DNA of 35,536 nt from an uncultured Propionibacteriaceae bacterium (GTDB lineage: Bacteria > Actinomycetota > Actinomycetes > Propionibacteriales > Propionibacteriaceae), in the NCBI GenBank assembly GCA_937965785.1, contig CALCKT010000032.1, positions 1 to 35,536 of the forward strand, read 5' to 3'. This document shows positions 15,235-22,013 of the stretch, in pieces (position 1 is the first letter of the stretch; each line of letters starts with the position of its first letter). A model generated the notes under the pieces. That model did no database searches. It was given only the letters and a program-made list of their open reading frames with translations, and was not told where the DNA came from. A program made the position numbers and the translations under genes.

Positions 15235-15996
15235 CTAATTCGGTTTGGCGAATTCCGGCGCGCGGGGGGAAACCGTGGAATCAACGGAGATTTCCGCCAG
15301 CTGTTTGATCTCGACGCGCCCCTGCACCCTGCTGCCCTCCACCTCGCTGACCAGGCCGCCCCTGAACCGGGCCCCGGCCTCCAGGGTGGCGGGATCCCCG
15401 ATGGCCTCGATGACGATCGGTGTGGTCAGGGGTTTCCCGTCCACCGCTATCCGGCCCTCCGCGTCCCGGTCGATCCATGTGCTCGCGACCACACGCACGG
15501 AATCATTGAACTCGATCACCTCGGAACCGGCGTCACGCAGTTCCTCCAACGCATCCAGCAGCAGTTCCGGGGTCACAGCACCCTGCGGATCCTGGATGGT
15601 TATCCGCACCCCCGGCCCGGTCGCCGGTACCGTTCCCGCGATGATCCGCATCTGCTCGATCCGGTGTTTGGTCTCGTCGTCGGCGGCCTTGGCCCCCGCC
15701 GCCCCCGAGACCAGCCCTTCGCGGGTCGTCGTCAGTTCCCTGACCTCGGATTCCAGGCGTCGCGTCTCGGCGGAGAGGTTGTCCAGCAGCTGGATCAGGT
15801 CGGTGCGGCGCAGGTTGGAGTAGTCGGGCTGCGACGCCTGGGAACGCAGGGTCCAAACCACCAGCAGGGCGGTCAGGCAGAGCACCGTCCCGACGACCAA
15901 CTGACCGCGACCGGGTTTCAGGAAGGCGCGCCAGATCTTTCCGGGTTTCGCCGGTTCGATCTGATCGGCGGCGCGTTTCGGGGTCTGTTCAGGCAT
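15235..15996 (-). CDS. DUF881 membrane-anchored protein (second copy)
   Basis: 253 residues: a cytoplasmic N-terminal tail, one membrane helix (LVVGTVLCLTALLVVWTL), a predicted coiled coil (LIQLLDNLSAETRRLESEVR and beyond), then the DUF881 domain with GTVPATGPGVRITIQD, LLLDALEELRDAGSEVIEFN and IEAIGDPATLEAG. DUF881 proteins are common in Gram-positives near division and cell-wall genes, with unknown function. ATG 15996 overlaps the sbp stop by 8 nt (ATGCCTGA), favouring it over the longer ORF. It corresponds in position to Rv1825. Confidence 0.9.
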   Translation of the reverse strand: MPEQTPKRAADQIEPAKPGKIWRAFLKPGRGQLVVGTVLCLTALLVVWTLRSQASQPDYSNLRRTDLIQLLDNLSAETRRLESEVRELTTTREGLVSGAAGAKAADDETKHRIEQMRIIAGTVPATGPGVRITIQDPQGAVTPELLLDALEELRDAGSEVIEFNDSVRVVASTWIDRDAEGRIAVDGKPLTTPIVIEAIGDPATLEAGARFRGGLVSEVEGSRVQGRVEIKQLAEISVDSTVSPRAPEFAKPN

Positions 15997-16321
15997 GGAA
16001 CACCGCCCTTCGGATGGCTGCGGCATTGTTGAAGATACGGATACCGAGCACCACGACGACCCCGGTGGAGAGCTGGGAGCCGACTCCTATCTGGTCGCCC
16101 GCGAAGACGATCAGCCCCGCTATGAAAACGTTCGAAAGGAAGGAGACCACGAACACCCGATCGGAGAAGGTGCCCTCCAGCCATGCGCGGGTCCCCCCGA
16201 GGATGGCGTCCAGCGCGGCCACGATCGCGATCGGAAGGTACGGCTGGAGAAACACGGGCAGGACGGGTTCAACCAGCAGCCCGATCACGACCCCGGCCAC
16301 GAGCCCAAGCAGCGCCAGCAT
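15989..16321 (-). CDS. sbp: Small basic membrane protein (DUF1290 / Sbp)
   Basis: 110-residue protein with three hydrophobic segments (LALLGLVAGVVIGLLVEPVL; IAIVAALDAILGG; FVVSFLSNVFIAGLIVFAG) and a basic C-terminus. DLEGTF-like and FSDRVFVVSFLSNV segments match the small basic protein family encoded beside division genes in Firmicutes and between two DUF881 genes in Actinobacteria. A strong GGAGGAG lies just upstream of ATG 16321. Its role is unknown; position suggests a complex with the flanking DUF881 proteins. Confidence 0.9.
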   Translation of the reverse strand: MLALLGLVAGVVIGLLVEPVLPVFLQPYLPIAIVAALDAILGGTRAWLEGTFSDRVFVVSFLSNVFIAGLIVFAGDQIGVGSQLSTGVVVVLGIRIFNNAAAIRRAVFHA

Positions 16322-16331
16322 TTCTCCTCCT

Positions 16332-17093
16332 TCAGCTCTCGGCGTACCGCAGCGTCATCGCGGGGTCGGCGGGTAGTCTCAGATCGCCGTTCACCGTTTG
16401 AAGTTCGTAGGCGATCCCGTAGTTGTCGTGAAGATACTGCCACCACACGGCCGCTGAGGTGCGGACGAAACGCGCCTGCAGCCGGGAAGGATCCCCGATG
16501 GCCTCCACCACGTAGGGCGGATTCAGGGAGACGTAGTCCACCGTGATGGCGGATCCCGCGGAACGAATCGGGGTGAGCGTCGTGATGCGATGGCCGTTTA
16601 TCGCCACGGCCTCGGCCCCGGCCTGCCGCAACCCGTTCACCAGCCGCGACAGGTCGGAGTCGTAGATCACCCTGCTGCCGTTCCCGGTTCTCTCCGCGTC
16701 ATTGACCCGAGCCCGGAGACCGGGGCCTGAAACGGCCACGGCCCCGGCCGCCAGTTCGGCTTCCTGCAGATTGGCGCGAACACTTGGATCCGCCACGGCT
16801 TTCTGGCGCAGCTGCCTGTTCTCCACATCTAGTTCGCTCGCCCTGGCCGCGAGTTCATCGCGATGCTGCTGCTCGGCGGCGATCCGTGACAGGAGATCCT
16901 TCCTCTCGTCCGCCACCTCGCTTCGGGAACGGGTGGTGGAGACCACGGAGAGCACCAGCAACGAGGCAACCATGAGAAGCGCCAAGGACATCGCCCAGCG
17001 GCTGCGGCGCGGGGATGTGGTGGTCAGGTACTCGGGTTCCATGGCCTCCGCCGCGAGATCGCTCAGAAGGCTCATGCTGGCGTCAGGACGCAT
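16332..17093 (-). CDS. DUF881 membrane-anchored protein (first copy)
   Basis: 253 residues: cytoplasmic N-terminus, a membrane helix (WAMSLALLMVASLLVLSVVS), a long coiled coil rich in Glu/Arg/Gln (about residues 50-95), and a DUF881 domain (AVSGPGLRARVND, LVNGLRQAGAEAVAINGHR, VVEAIGDPSRLQARF). Position corresponds to Rv1823. ATG 17093 is used: GTG 17102 abuts AAAGGGG too closely, whereas 17093 has it upstream. The start lies inside the 3' end of pgsA (11-nt overlap), and sbp follows after 10 nt, so the set is one operon. Confidence 0.88.
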   Translation of the reverse strand: MRPDASMSLLSDLAAEAMEPEYLTTTSPRRSRWAMSLALLMVASLLVLSVVSTTRSRSEVADERKDLLSRIAAEQQHRDELAARASELDVENRQLRQKAVADPSVRANLQEAELAAGAVAVSGPGLRARVNDAERTGNGSRVIYDSDLSRLVNGLRQAGAEAVAINGHRITTLTPIRSAGSAITVDYVSLNPPYVVEAIGDPSRLQARFVRTSAAVWWQYLHDNYGIAYELQTVNGDLRLPADPAMTLRYAES

Positions 17094-17685
17094 CCCGTTC
17101 ACCCCTTTCGTGCGCGAGTTCCACGGTTCCCTTCAGGTAGAGCAGCCCGGCCGCCCAGTAGGCGAACGCCCCGGCGACCGCGAGCACCCATCCCGCCCAC
17201 TCGGCCACCGCCAGACCGAACGCTTCGGGGGAACCGAGCAGCATGAGCGGGAAGGCCAACAGCAGGAGCATCGTCCCGGCCTTCCCGACCAGATTCACCG
17301 GGAGCGCCACCCGTCCGCTGCGGCGCAACGACGGAAGCAGGCACAGCAACAGCAGGTCACGGGCGACGAGCACGACCAGCAGCCACCAGGGCACGAGCCC
17401 TCTGACGGTCATCACCACGACCGCGGTGAGAATGTAGAGCCGGTCCGCCACCGGGTCGAGGCGCGCCCCCAGCTGCGAGGTCTGGTGGAGGGTACGCGCC
17501 AGGAAACCGTCGAGCCAGTCCGTCGCTCCTGAAACGGCCAGCAGGATCACCGCCGTCAGGTCATGCCCGGCCAGGATGAGCCACCCGAACACCGGCACGG
17601 CCAGCAGCCGCAGGAATGAGAGAACGTTCGGTATCGTCAGCAGTCGATCTGTGTCCCAGGTCCGGGTTGGTTCGACTGCTTTCAC
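17083..17685 (-). CDS. CDP-alcohol phosphatidyltransferase (PgsA2-like)
   Basis: 200-residue integral membrane enzyme joining a CDP-activated lipid to an alcohol, probably glycerol 3-phosphate, in phospholipid synthesis. The family signature D-x2-DG-x2-AR-x8-G-x3-D-x3-D is complete in TDWLDGFLARTLHQTSQLGA and RLDPVADRL. LTIPNVLSFLRLLAVPVFGW and the later VNLVGKAGTMLLLLAFPLML resemble M. tuberculosis Rv1822 more than the inositol enzyme Rv2612c, and the mannosyltransferase genes that follow the latter are absent. GTG 17685 has TAGGCT 7 nt upstream; the TAG of that hexamer is the HIT gene's stop codon. Confidence 0.9.
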   Translation of the reverse strand: MKAVEPTRTWDTDRLLTIPNVLSFLRLLAVPVFGWLILAGHDLTAVILLAVSGATDWLDGFLARTLHQTSQLGARLDPVADRLYILTAVVVMTVRGLVPWWLLVVLVARDLLLLCLLPSLRRSGRVALPVNLVGKAGTMLLLLAFPLMLLGSPEAFGLAVAEWAGWVLAVAGAFAYWAAGLLYLKGTVELAHERGERDAS

Positions 17686-17695
17686 GGAAAACAGC

Positions 17696-18229
17696 CTAGG
17701 CCATCTCCGCCCACGCCCTGGCCAGTCGTTCACGGGCGTCACCGAGCAGTTGGGGAAGAGCACGGGTCTGCCCGACGATCGGCATGAAGTTCGTGTCCCC
17801 CAACCAGCGGGGGACGACGTGTTGATGCAGGTGGGCAGCTATTCCGGCGCCGGCGACGGCCCCCTGATTCATGCCGATGTTGAAGCCAGCGGGCTGCGAG
17901 ACCCTTGTCAGGACAGCGATGGCCCGCTGGGTGAGTTCCGCCATCTCGCGGGTTTCCTCCGGCGTGGCGTCGATGTACCCGCCGATGTGACGGTAGGGAC
18001 ACACCAGCAGGTGTCCCGGTGAATAGGGGAACAGGTTCATAACCACGAAGGCGTGTTCGCCGCGGGCGACGATCAGACCGTCCTCGTCACATTTCATCGG
18101 GGAAAGGCAGAACGGGCAGCCGGTCTCGTCCTTCGGCTTGTCCCCTTCGATGTAGACCATCCTGTGCGGGGTCCACAGTCTCTGGAAGGAGTCGGGGGTC
18201 CCGCACAGCTCGGAGGATGGCTCGGTCAT
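17696..18229 (-). CDS. HIT-family nucleotide phosphorylase/hydrolase (Rv2613c-like)
   Basis: 177-residue HIT protein. Residues 23-50 contain the Ap4A-phosphorylase-type segment RMVYIEGDKP followed by TGCPFCLSP, a CxxC that may bind zinc. SPGHLLVCPYRHIGGY and the catalytic histidine triad HLHQHVVPRW follow. The mycobacterial homologue encoded next to thrS is an Ap4A phosphorylase, so turnover of diadenosine polyphosphates, which threonyl- and other tRNA synthetases can make, is a reasonable role here. The ATG overlaps the thrS stop (ATGA). Confidence 0.9.
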   Translation of the reverse strand: MTEPSSELCGTPDSFQRLWTPHRMVYIEGDKPKDETGCPFCLSPMKCDEDGLIVARGEHAFVVMNLFPYSPGHLLVCPYRHIGGYIDATPEETREMAELTQRAIAVLTRVSQPAGFNIGMNQGAVAGAGIAAHLHQHVVPRWLGDTNFMPIVGQTRALPQLLGDARERLARAWAEMA

Positions 18230-20238
18230 TGCGCACCCGGGTCCGTGTTGGTGCGGGAGGCGATGTGGGAGCGAATCCTCTCAACCGCCTGCTCGACGGG
18301 CACCCCGTTCAGCTGGGAGCCGTCCCGGAAACGGAAGCTCACCGCCCCCGCGTCACGATCCTCCCCACCCGCGATCAGGATGAACGGCGCCTTCGACCTG
18401 GATGCGTTTCGGATCTTCTTGCCGAAACGGTCGTCCGAGAGGTCGAGCTCGACCCGGATCCCGTGGGTCCTCAACCGGGCGGCGACATCCACCAGGTGGT
18501 CGTTGAACTCTTCCGCCACGGGGACACCGAGCACCTGCACCGGGGCGAGCCAGGCCGGGAATGCTCCGGCGTAGTGTTCGGTCAGCACCCCGAAGAACCG
18601 TTCGATCGAGCCGAACAGGGCGCGGTGGATCATCACCGGCCGCTGTCGGGTTCCGTCGGCAGCCTGGTATTCCAGTCCGAAACGTTCCGGCAGGTTGAAG
18701 TCGAGCTGGATCGTCGACATCTGCCAAGTGCGTCCGATGGCGTCCTTGGTCTGCACCGAGATCTTCGGTCCGTAGAAGGCAGCGCCCCCCGGGTCGGGTA
18801 CGAGTTCCAGACCGGAAGCCGTCGCCACCTCGGCCAGGACGTTGGTGGCCTCCTCCCAGGTTTCCTCGTCGCCCACGAACTTCTCGGGGTTCTTGGTGGA
18901 CAGCTCCAGGTAGAAGTCGTCCAGGCCGTAGTCCTTGAGCAGGTCGAGTACGAAGGTCAGGAGACCGGCCAGCTCGTCGCGCATCTGTTCGCGGGTGCAG
19001 TAGATGTGTGCGTCGTCCTGGGTGAATCCCCTGGCCCGGGTCAGGCCGTGCACCACACCGGATTTCTCGTTGCGGTAGACGGTGCCGAACTCGAACAGCC
19101 GCAGCGGCAGCTCCCGGTAGGAACGGCCCCGCGAACGGAAGATCAGGTTGTGCATGGGGCAGTTCATGGGTTTCAGGTAGTAGTCCTGCCCCTGTCGGCG
19201 GATGTTGCCCTGCGCATCGCGTTCCTCGTCCATGTGCATGGGCGGGTACATGCCGTCGGCGTACCAGTCGAGATGCCCGGAGGTCTGGAACAGGGAGGCC
19301 TTCGTCAGGTGTGGGGTGTAGGCGAACTGGTATCCCTCCTCGACGTGGCGGCGCCGGGAGTAGTCCTCCATCTCCATGCGCACCACGGCCCCGTTCGGGT
19401 GGAACACGGCCAGTCCCGACCCGATCTCGTCGGGGAAGGAGAACAGGTCCAGTTCGGTGCCGAGTTTGCGGTGGTCGCGTCTGGCGGCCTCGGCGATGCG
19501 GGTCTGGTACGCCTTCAGGTCCTCCTTGGTGGCCCACGCGGTGCCGTAGACGCGCTGCAATCCGGCGTTGCGCTGGTCGCCCCGCCAGTAGGCGGCGCTC
19601 GACTTGGTCAGCGCGAACGCCTGGAGGTAGCCGGTGTGGGGCACGTGGGGGCCGCGGCACAGATCGCGCCAGGCGACGGAGCCGTCGCGACGGACGTTGT
19701 CGTAGACGGTGAGCTGCCCCTCCCCCACCTCGACGGATGAACCGTCGGCGGCGGAGGCGCCACCCTTGTCCGCTATCAGCTCAAGTTTGAACGGTTCGGC
19801 GGCCAGTTCTTCACGGGCCTCCTCGTCGCTGACCTCCCGCCGCACGAAACGCTGCTTCTCGCGGACTATCTGGCCCATCCGTTTCTCGATCGCCTTCAGG
19901 TCCTCCGGGGTCAGCGGGGAGGTCGCGAAGTCGTAGTAGAAACCGTCGGTGATGGGCGGGCCGATGCCGAGTTTCGCATCCGCGAACAGGTGCTGCAGGG
20001 CCTGGGCGGTCACATGTGCCGCCGAGTGACGGATGATGCTGAGGCCTTCGTCGCTGTCTGCCAGGACGGGTTCCACCTCGTCGCCGTCGGCCAGTTCACG
20101 CTGGAGGTCCTGGAGTTCCCCGTCCACCTTCATCGCAACGATCCCGCGGTCGTTGCCGAACAGGTCCAGCCCCGTGGTGCTCGTCGTCAGCTCCACGCTC
20201 TCGCGCGAATCAGGATGGATGACGACGATTGCGGACAC
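18226..20238 (-). CDS. thrS: Threonyl-tRNA synthetase
   Basis: 670-residue class II aminoacyl-tRNA synthetase. It has an N-terminal TGS-like domain, the editing domain (RHSAAHVTAQALQHLFADAK, and DLCRGPHVPHTGY), and the catalytic core with zinc ligands in MNCPMHNLIF, QDDAHIYC and IHRALFGSIERF (motif 3). The anticodon-binding domain begins near APVQVLGVPV. GTG 20238 is preferred because GAAAGGAAG lies 4 nt before it; ATG 20277 or GTG 20280, overlapping the upstream stop, would add 13-14 residues by translational coupling. I see no T-box-like leader. Confidence 0.95.
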   Translation of the reverse strand: MSAIVVIHPDSRESVELTTSTTGLDLFGNDRGIVAMKVDGELQDLQRELADGDEVEPVLADSDEGLSIIRHSAAHVTAQALQHLFADAKLGIGPPITDGFYYDFATSPLTPEDLKAIEKRMGQIVREKQRFVRREVSDEEAREELAAEPFKLELIADKGGASAADGSSVEVGEGQLTVYDNVRRDGSVAWRDLCRGPHVPHTGYLQAFALTKSSAAYWRGDQRNAGLQRVYGTAWATKEDLKAYQTRIAEAARRDHRKLGTELDLFSFPDEIGSGLAVFHPNGAVVRMEMEDYSRRRHVEEGYQFAYTPHLTKASLFQTSGHLDWYADGMYPPMHMDEERDAQGNIRRQGQDYYLKPMNCPMHNLIFRSRGRSYRELPLRLFEFGTVYRNEKSGVVHGLTRARGFTQDDAHIYCTREQMRDELAGLLTFVLDLLKDYGLDDFYLELSTKNPEKFVGDEETWEEATNVLAEVATASGLELVPDPGGAAFYGPKISVQTKDAIGRTWQMSTIQLDFNLPERFGLEYQAADGTRQRPVMIHRALFGSIERFFGVLTEHYAGAFPAWLAPVQVLGVPVAEEFNDHLVDVAARLRTHGIRVELDLSDDRFGKKIRNASRSKAPFILIAGGEDRDAGAVSFRFRDGSQLNGVPVEQAVERIRSHIASRTNTDPGAQ

Positions 20239-20276
20239 AGGTCTTCCTTTCGGTAGCGGACTGGCCCATTCTGCCA

Positions 20277-21299
20277 TCACCCCGCGAGGAAAGCCCGCTC
20301 CTCCACCCCCGGCCCGTCAGCAGGGCGGGCGAAGCACCGTCGCTCCGGGAAGAACCGCCACCCGCTGTCGGAGGAAAGTTCTGGCCACTCGTGCCGGACC
20401 ACACCGTCGAGATCGAAGGCGATGCTGCCCTTCGAGGCATCCGTGGCAATCACCAGGCCGGAGGGCTCGTCGAAGTCCAGCTCCCCCTTGACCTCGCCGT
20501 GCTGCGGGTCGCGAGAAAGAAAATCCGGGCCGAGGAAACGCTCGACGACGAGATACTTGTCCTCATCCGGTTCCTTCAGGTTCACCAGCACGAAGGGATG
20601 GTAGGGATCGAAGTTGTCGGCGCAGTGGGCATGGTCCTCCTGTGGCATCCGCCCACACCATGCGGCCTCCATCCGGTCCAACGCCACGAGGAGGGAATCC
20701 TCACCGATGAAGCAGATGGGGCGGTCCCAGTTGTAACCACTGCCCCCGAAGTTGGCGCCGCTGGGTTCCCAGCGTGCCAGGAAATCCTCCACCCGGTACA
20801 CCATGAGAACGTCCACCGGGTTCCAGACCCAGCCGTTGCTGACCAGACGGGTGTGTTCCGGGGAGACCAGCAGCCGGGAGTGGAAGAAGTCGACGAAGTT
20901 CTCCTTCCCACCGTCCTGCCTGCGGATGATCTCCCGGGCGGTGAGCAGGTCGCCGGTTTCGGCGTCGAAGAAGTCGAGCCGGCACCACTGCGTCTGGAGG
21001 GCCGCCACGATTCGTCCTTCCAGGCGAAGGAAGGCCACCGAGTAGCTGGAGACGTCGCAGTGGTAGTCCTCACGGCGGTACTCCCGCGTCGCACCCGAGG
21101 CGAGGTTGACCAGCACCGCCCGCAGCCCGAAGCGCTCCGCCAGGCACGCCCACCCGTCGAGGGCGCGGAGTTCGAGCTCCCCCTCCAGCGCGGGGAGCAC
21201 GGCGACGGTGGCGGAGGTTCCATCGGGAAGGACCCGGCTCAGCCGGGTGCTCTCGGCAACCAGCCAGCCGGGTCCCGAGGTGTCGGGGACAAGGGTCAC
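20277..21299 (-). CDS. Hypothetical protein, 340 aa, possibly beta-propeller-like
   Basis: I do not recognise this protein. It has no signal peptide or membrane helix, is rich in Trp, Asp and Phe, and alternates short hydrophobic strands with turns ending in Asp/Gly (for example LVAESTRLSRVLPDGT, IRRQDGGKENFVDFFHSRLL, FDLDGVVRHEWPEL), as in propeller or repeat-beta folds. A cluster of Cys/His (CGRMPQEDHAHCADNFDPYH) near residue 215 could bind metal. The GTG start overlaps the stop of the GNAT gene (GTGA) and its own stop overlaps possible thrS starts, so it is translated in one chain with them. The function is unknown. Confidence 0.8.
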   Translation of the reverse strand: MTLVPDTSGPGWLVAESTRLSRVLPDGTSATVAVLPALEGELELRALDGWACLAERFGLRAVLVNLASGATREYRREDYHCDVSSYSVAFLRLEGRIVAALQTQWCRLDFFDAETGDLLTAREIIRRQDGGKENFVDFFHSRLLVSPEHTRLVSNGWVWNPVDVLMVYRVEDFLARWEPSGANFGGSGYNWDRPICFIGEDSLLVALDRMEAAWCGRMPQEDHAHCADNFDPYHPFVLVNLKEPDEDKYLVVERFLGPDFLSRDPQHGEVKGELDFDEPSGLVIATDASKGSIAFDLDGVVRHEWPELSSDSGWRFFPERRCFARPADGPGVEERAFLAG

Positions 21300-21580
21300 G
21301 ACACGACCCGGCCCTCGAAGTCCGTGCGGCCCGCGACCCGATCCGCCACGAAGGGGCAGCTGGGACGCACCTGGTTCCCGGTCGGCAGGATGTCGGCCAG
21401 GGCGAAGTCCACGACCTTCCCGGCCAGACCCTGCCCCTGGAACTCGGGGATCGTCTCGGTGTGGTTGAGGTCGATGACATCACCCTCGATGACGTAGTCC
21501 ACGAAGGCCGCCACCTGGCCGCCCCGCTTGAGCTCGTAGCGGGCCGCGGTGTCGTTCTTGATCAGTTCGATGTCACTCAT
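21296..21580 (-). CDS. Small GNAT-family N-acetyltransferase (YjdJ/COG2388-like)
   Basis: 94-residue minimal GNAT domain. It contains RYELKRGGQVAAFVDY, IDLNHTETIPEFQGQGLAGK with the acetyl-CoA loop Q-G-Q-G-L-A, and RPSCPFVADRV near the C-terminus, the usual features of the short COG2388 group. Substrates of this group are unknown. ATG 21580 is used; ATG 21589 is also in frame and neither has a clear ribosome site. It is the first gene of the long minus-strand block, just downstream of the tRNA terminator. Confidence 0.85.
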   Translation of the reverse strand: MSDIELIKNDTAARYELKRGGQVAAFVDYVIEGDVIDLNHTETIPEFQGQGLAGKVVDFALADILPTGNQVRPSCPFVADRVAGRTDFEGRVVS

Positions 21581-21595
21581 GGGTGTCATTCAACC

Positions 21596-21622
21596 AAATA
21601 AGGCCGGGCCTCCAGGCCCGGC
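21596..21622 (-). terminator. Rho-independent terminator of the tRNA-Gly-Cys-Val operon
   Basis: GCCGGGCCT (21603-21611) pairs perfectly with AGGCCCGGC (21614-21622). On the minus strand it is followed by CTTATTTGG, a short T-rich tail, and lies 14 nt after the encoded CCA end of tRNA-Val. It also separates the tRNAs from the GNAT gene. Confidence 0.75.
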
Positions 21623-21635
21623 GATTCCGGTGTGT

Positions 21636-21710
21636 TGGTGGGCGATGCCAGGTTTGAACTGGCGACCTCTTCCGTGTCAAGGAAGCGCGCTACCACTGCG
21701 CCAACCGCCC
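21636..21710 (-). tRNA. tRNA-Val (anticodon GAC)
   Basis: 75 nt including an encoded CCA. The acceptor stem GGGCGGT/ATCGCCC, the anticodon stem-loop CTTCC-TTGACAC-GGAAG and the T-arm with GTTCAAAC fold normally. Anticodon GAC reads GUC/GUU valine codons. It is last of three co-directional tRNA genes. Confidence 0.95.
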
Positions 21711-21711
21711 G

Positions 21712-21782
21712 AGGTGGAGACGGGATTCGAACCCGTGTACACGGATTTGCAGTCCGTTGCCTCGCCTCTCGGCCACTCCACC
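21712..21782 (-). tRNA. tRNA-Cys (anticodon GCA)
   Basis: 71 nt; acceptor stem GGTGGAG/CTCCACC with discriminator U, as expected for cysteine. The anticodon loop CTGCAAA in ACGGA-CTGCAAA-TCCGT gives GCA. The T-loop is GGTTCGAATCC. No CCA is encoded, and only 1 nt separates it from tRNA-Val. Confidence 0.95.
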
Positions 21783-21800
21783 GGGTGGAGTATGTCTCCG

Positions 21801-21873
21801 AGCGGACGACGAGATTCGAACTCGCGACCCTCACCTTGGCAAGGTGATGCTCTACCAACTGAGCCACGTCCGC
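21801..21873 (-). tRNA. tRNA-Gly (anticodon GCC)
   Basis: 73 nt; acceptor stem GCGGACG/CGTCCGC with discriminator U. The anticodon arm CACCT-TGCCAAG-GTG carries GCC, reading GGC/GGU. CCA is not encoded. It is first of the Gly-Cys-Val tRNA transcription unit. Confidence 0.95.
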
Positions 21874-21924
21874 ATGCGCTTTCCTTGACATCCCATTCGG
21901 GCTGCCTCGTTCGGCGCGTAGAGA

Positions 21925-21954
21925 ACACTAGCGCAGGGCTTCGAGCGGATGCAA
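21925..21954 (-). promoter_or_regulatory. Probable promoter of the tRNA-Gly-Cys-Val operon
   Basis: On the minus strand TTGCAT (21949-21954) and TAGTGT (21925-21930) are separated by 18 nt, a sigma70-like arrangement, about 50 nt upstream of tRNA-Gly. No other promoter-like pair is as good in the gap to gabD. Confidence 0.45.
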
Positions 21955-21975
21955 GTTTCACCTGCCAATCAGCGT

Positions 21976-22000
21976 TCAAGCCCCACAGAACGGGGCTGAA
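21976..22000 (-). terminator. Hairpin downstream of gabD
   Basis: AGCCCC (21979-21984) pairs with GGGGCT (21992-21997) across a 7-nt loop, with partial TTC/GAA extension. It lies 17 nt after the gabD stop. There is no T-tract, so it may end transcription inefficiently or rely on Rho. Confidence 0.45.
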
Positions 22001-22013
22001 ACACCTGCGAACC

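Noticed and set aside
18217..19740. Long plus-strand frame opposite thrS, and a 435-residue minus-strand frame at 18353-19660
   Set aside because: Both are shadows of thrS, which has all synthetase motifs in its own frame.
21586..21891. Short frames across the tRNA cluster encoding strings such as GDGIRTRVHGF
   Set aside because: These are the well-known spurious translations of tRNA genes; the three tRNA structures account for the sequence.
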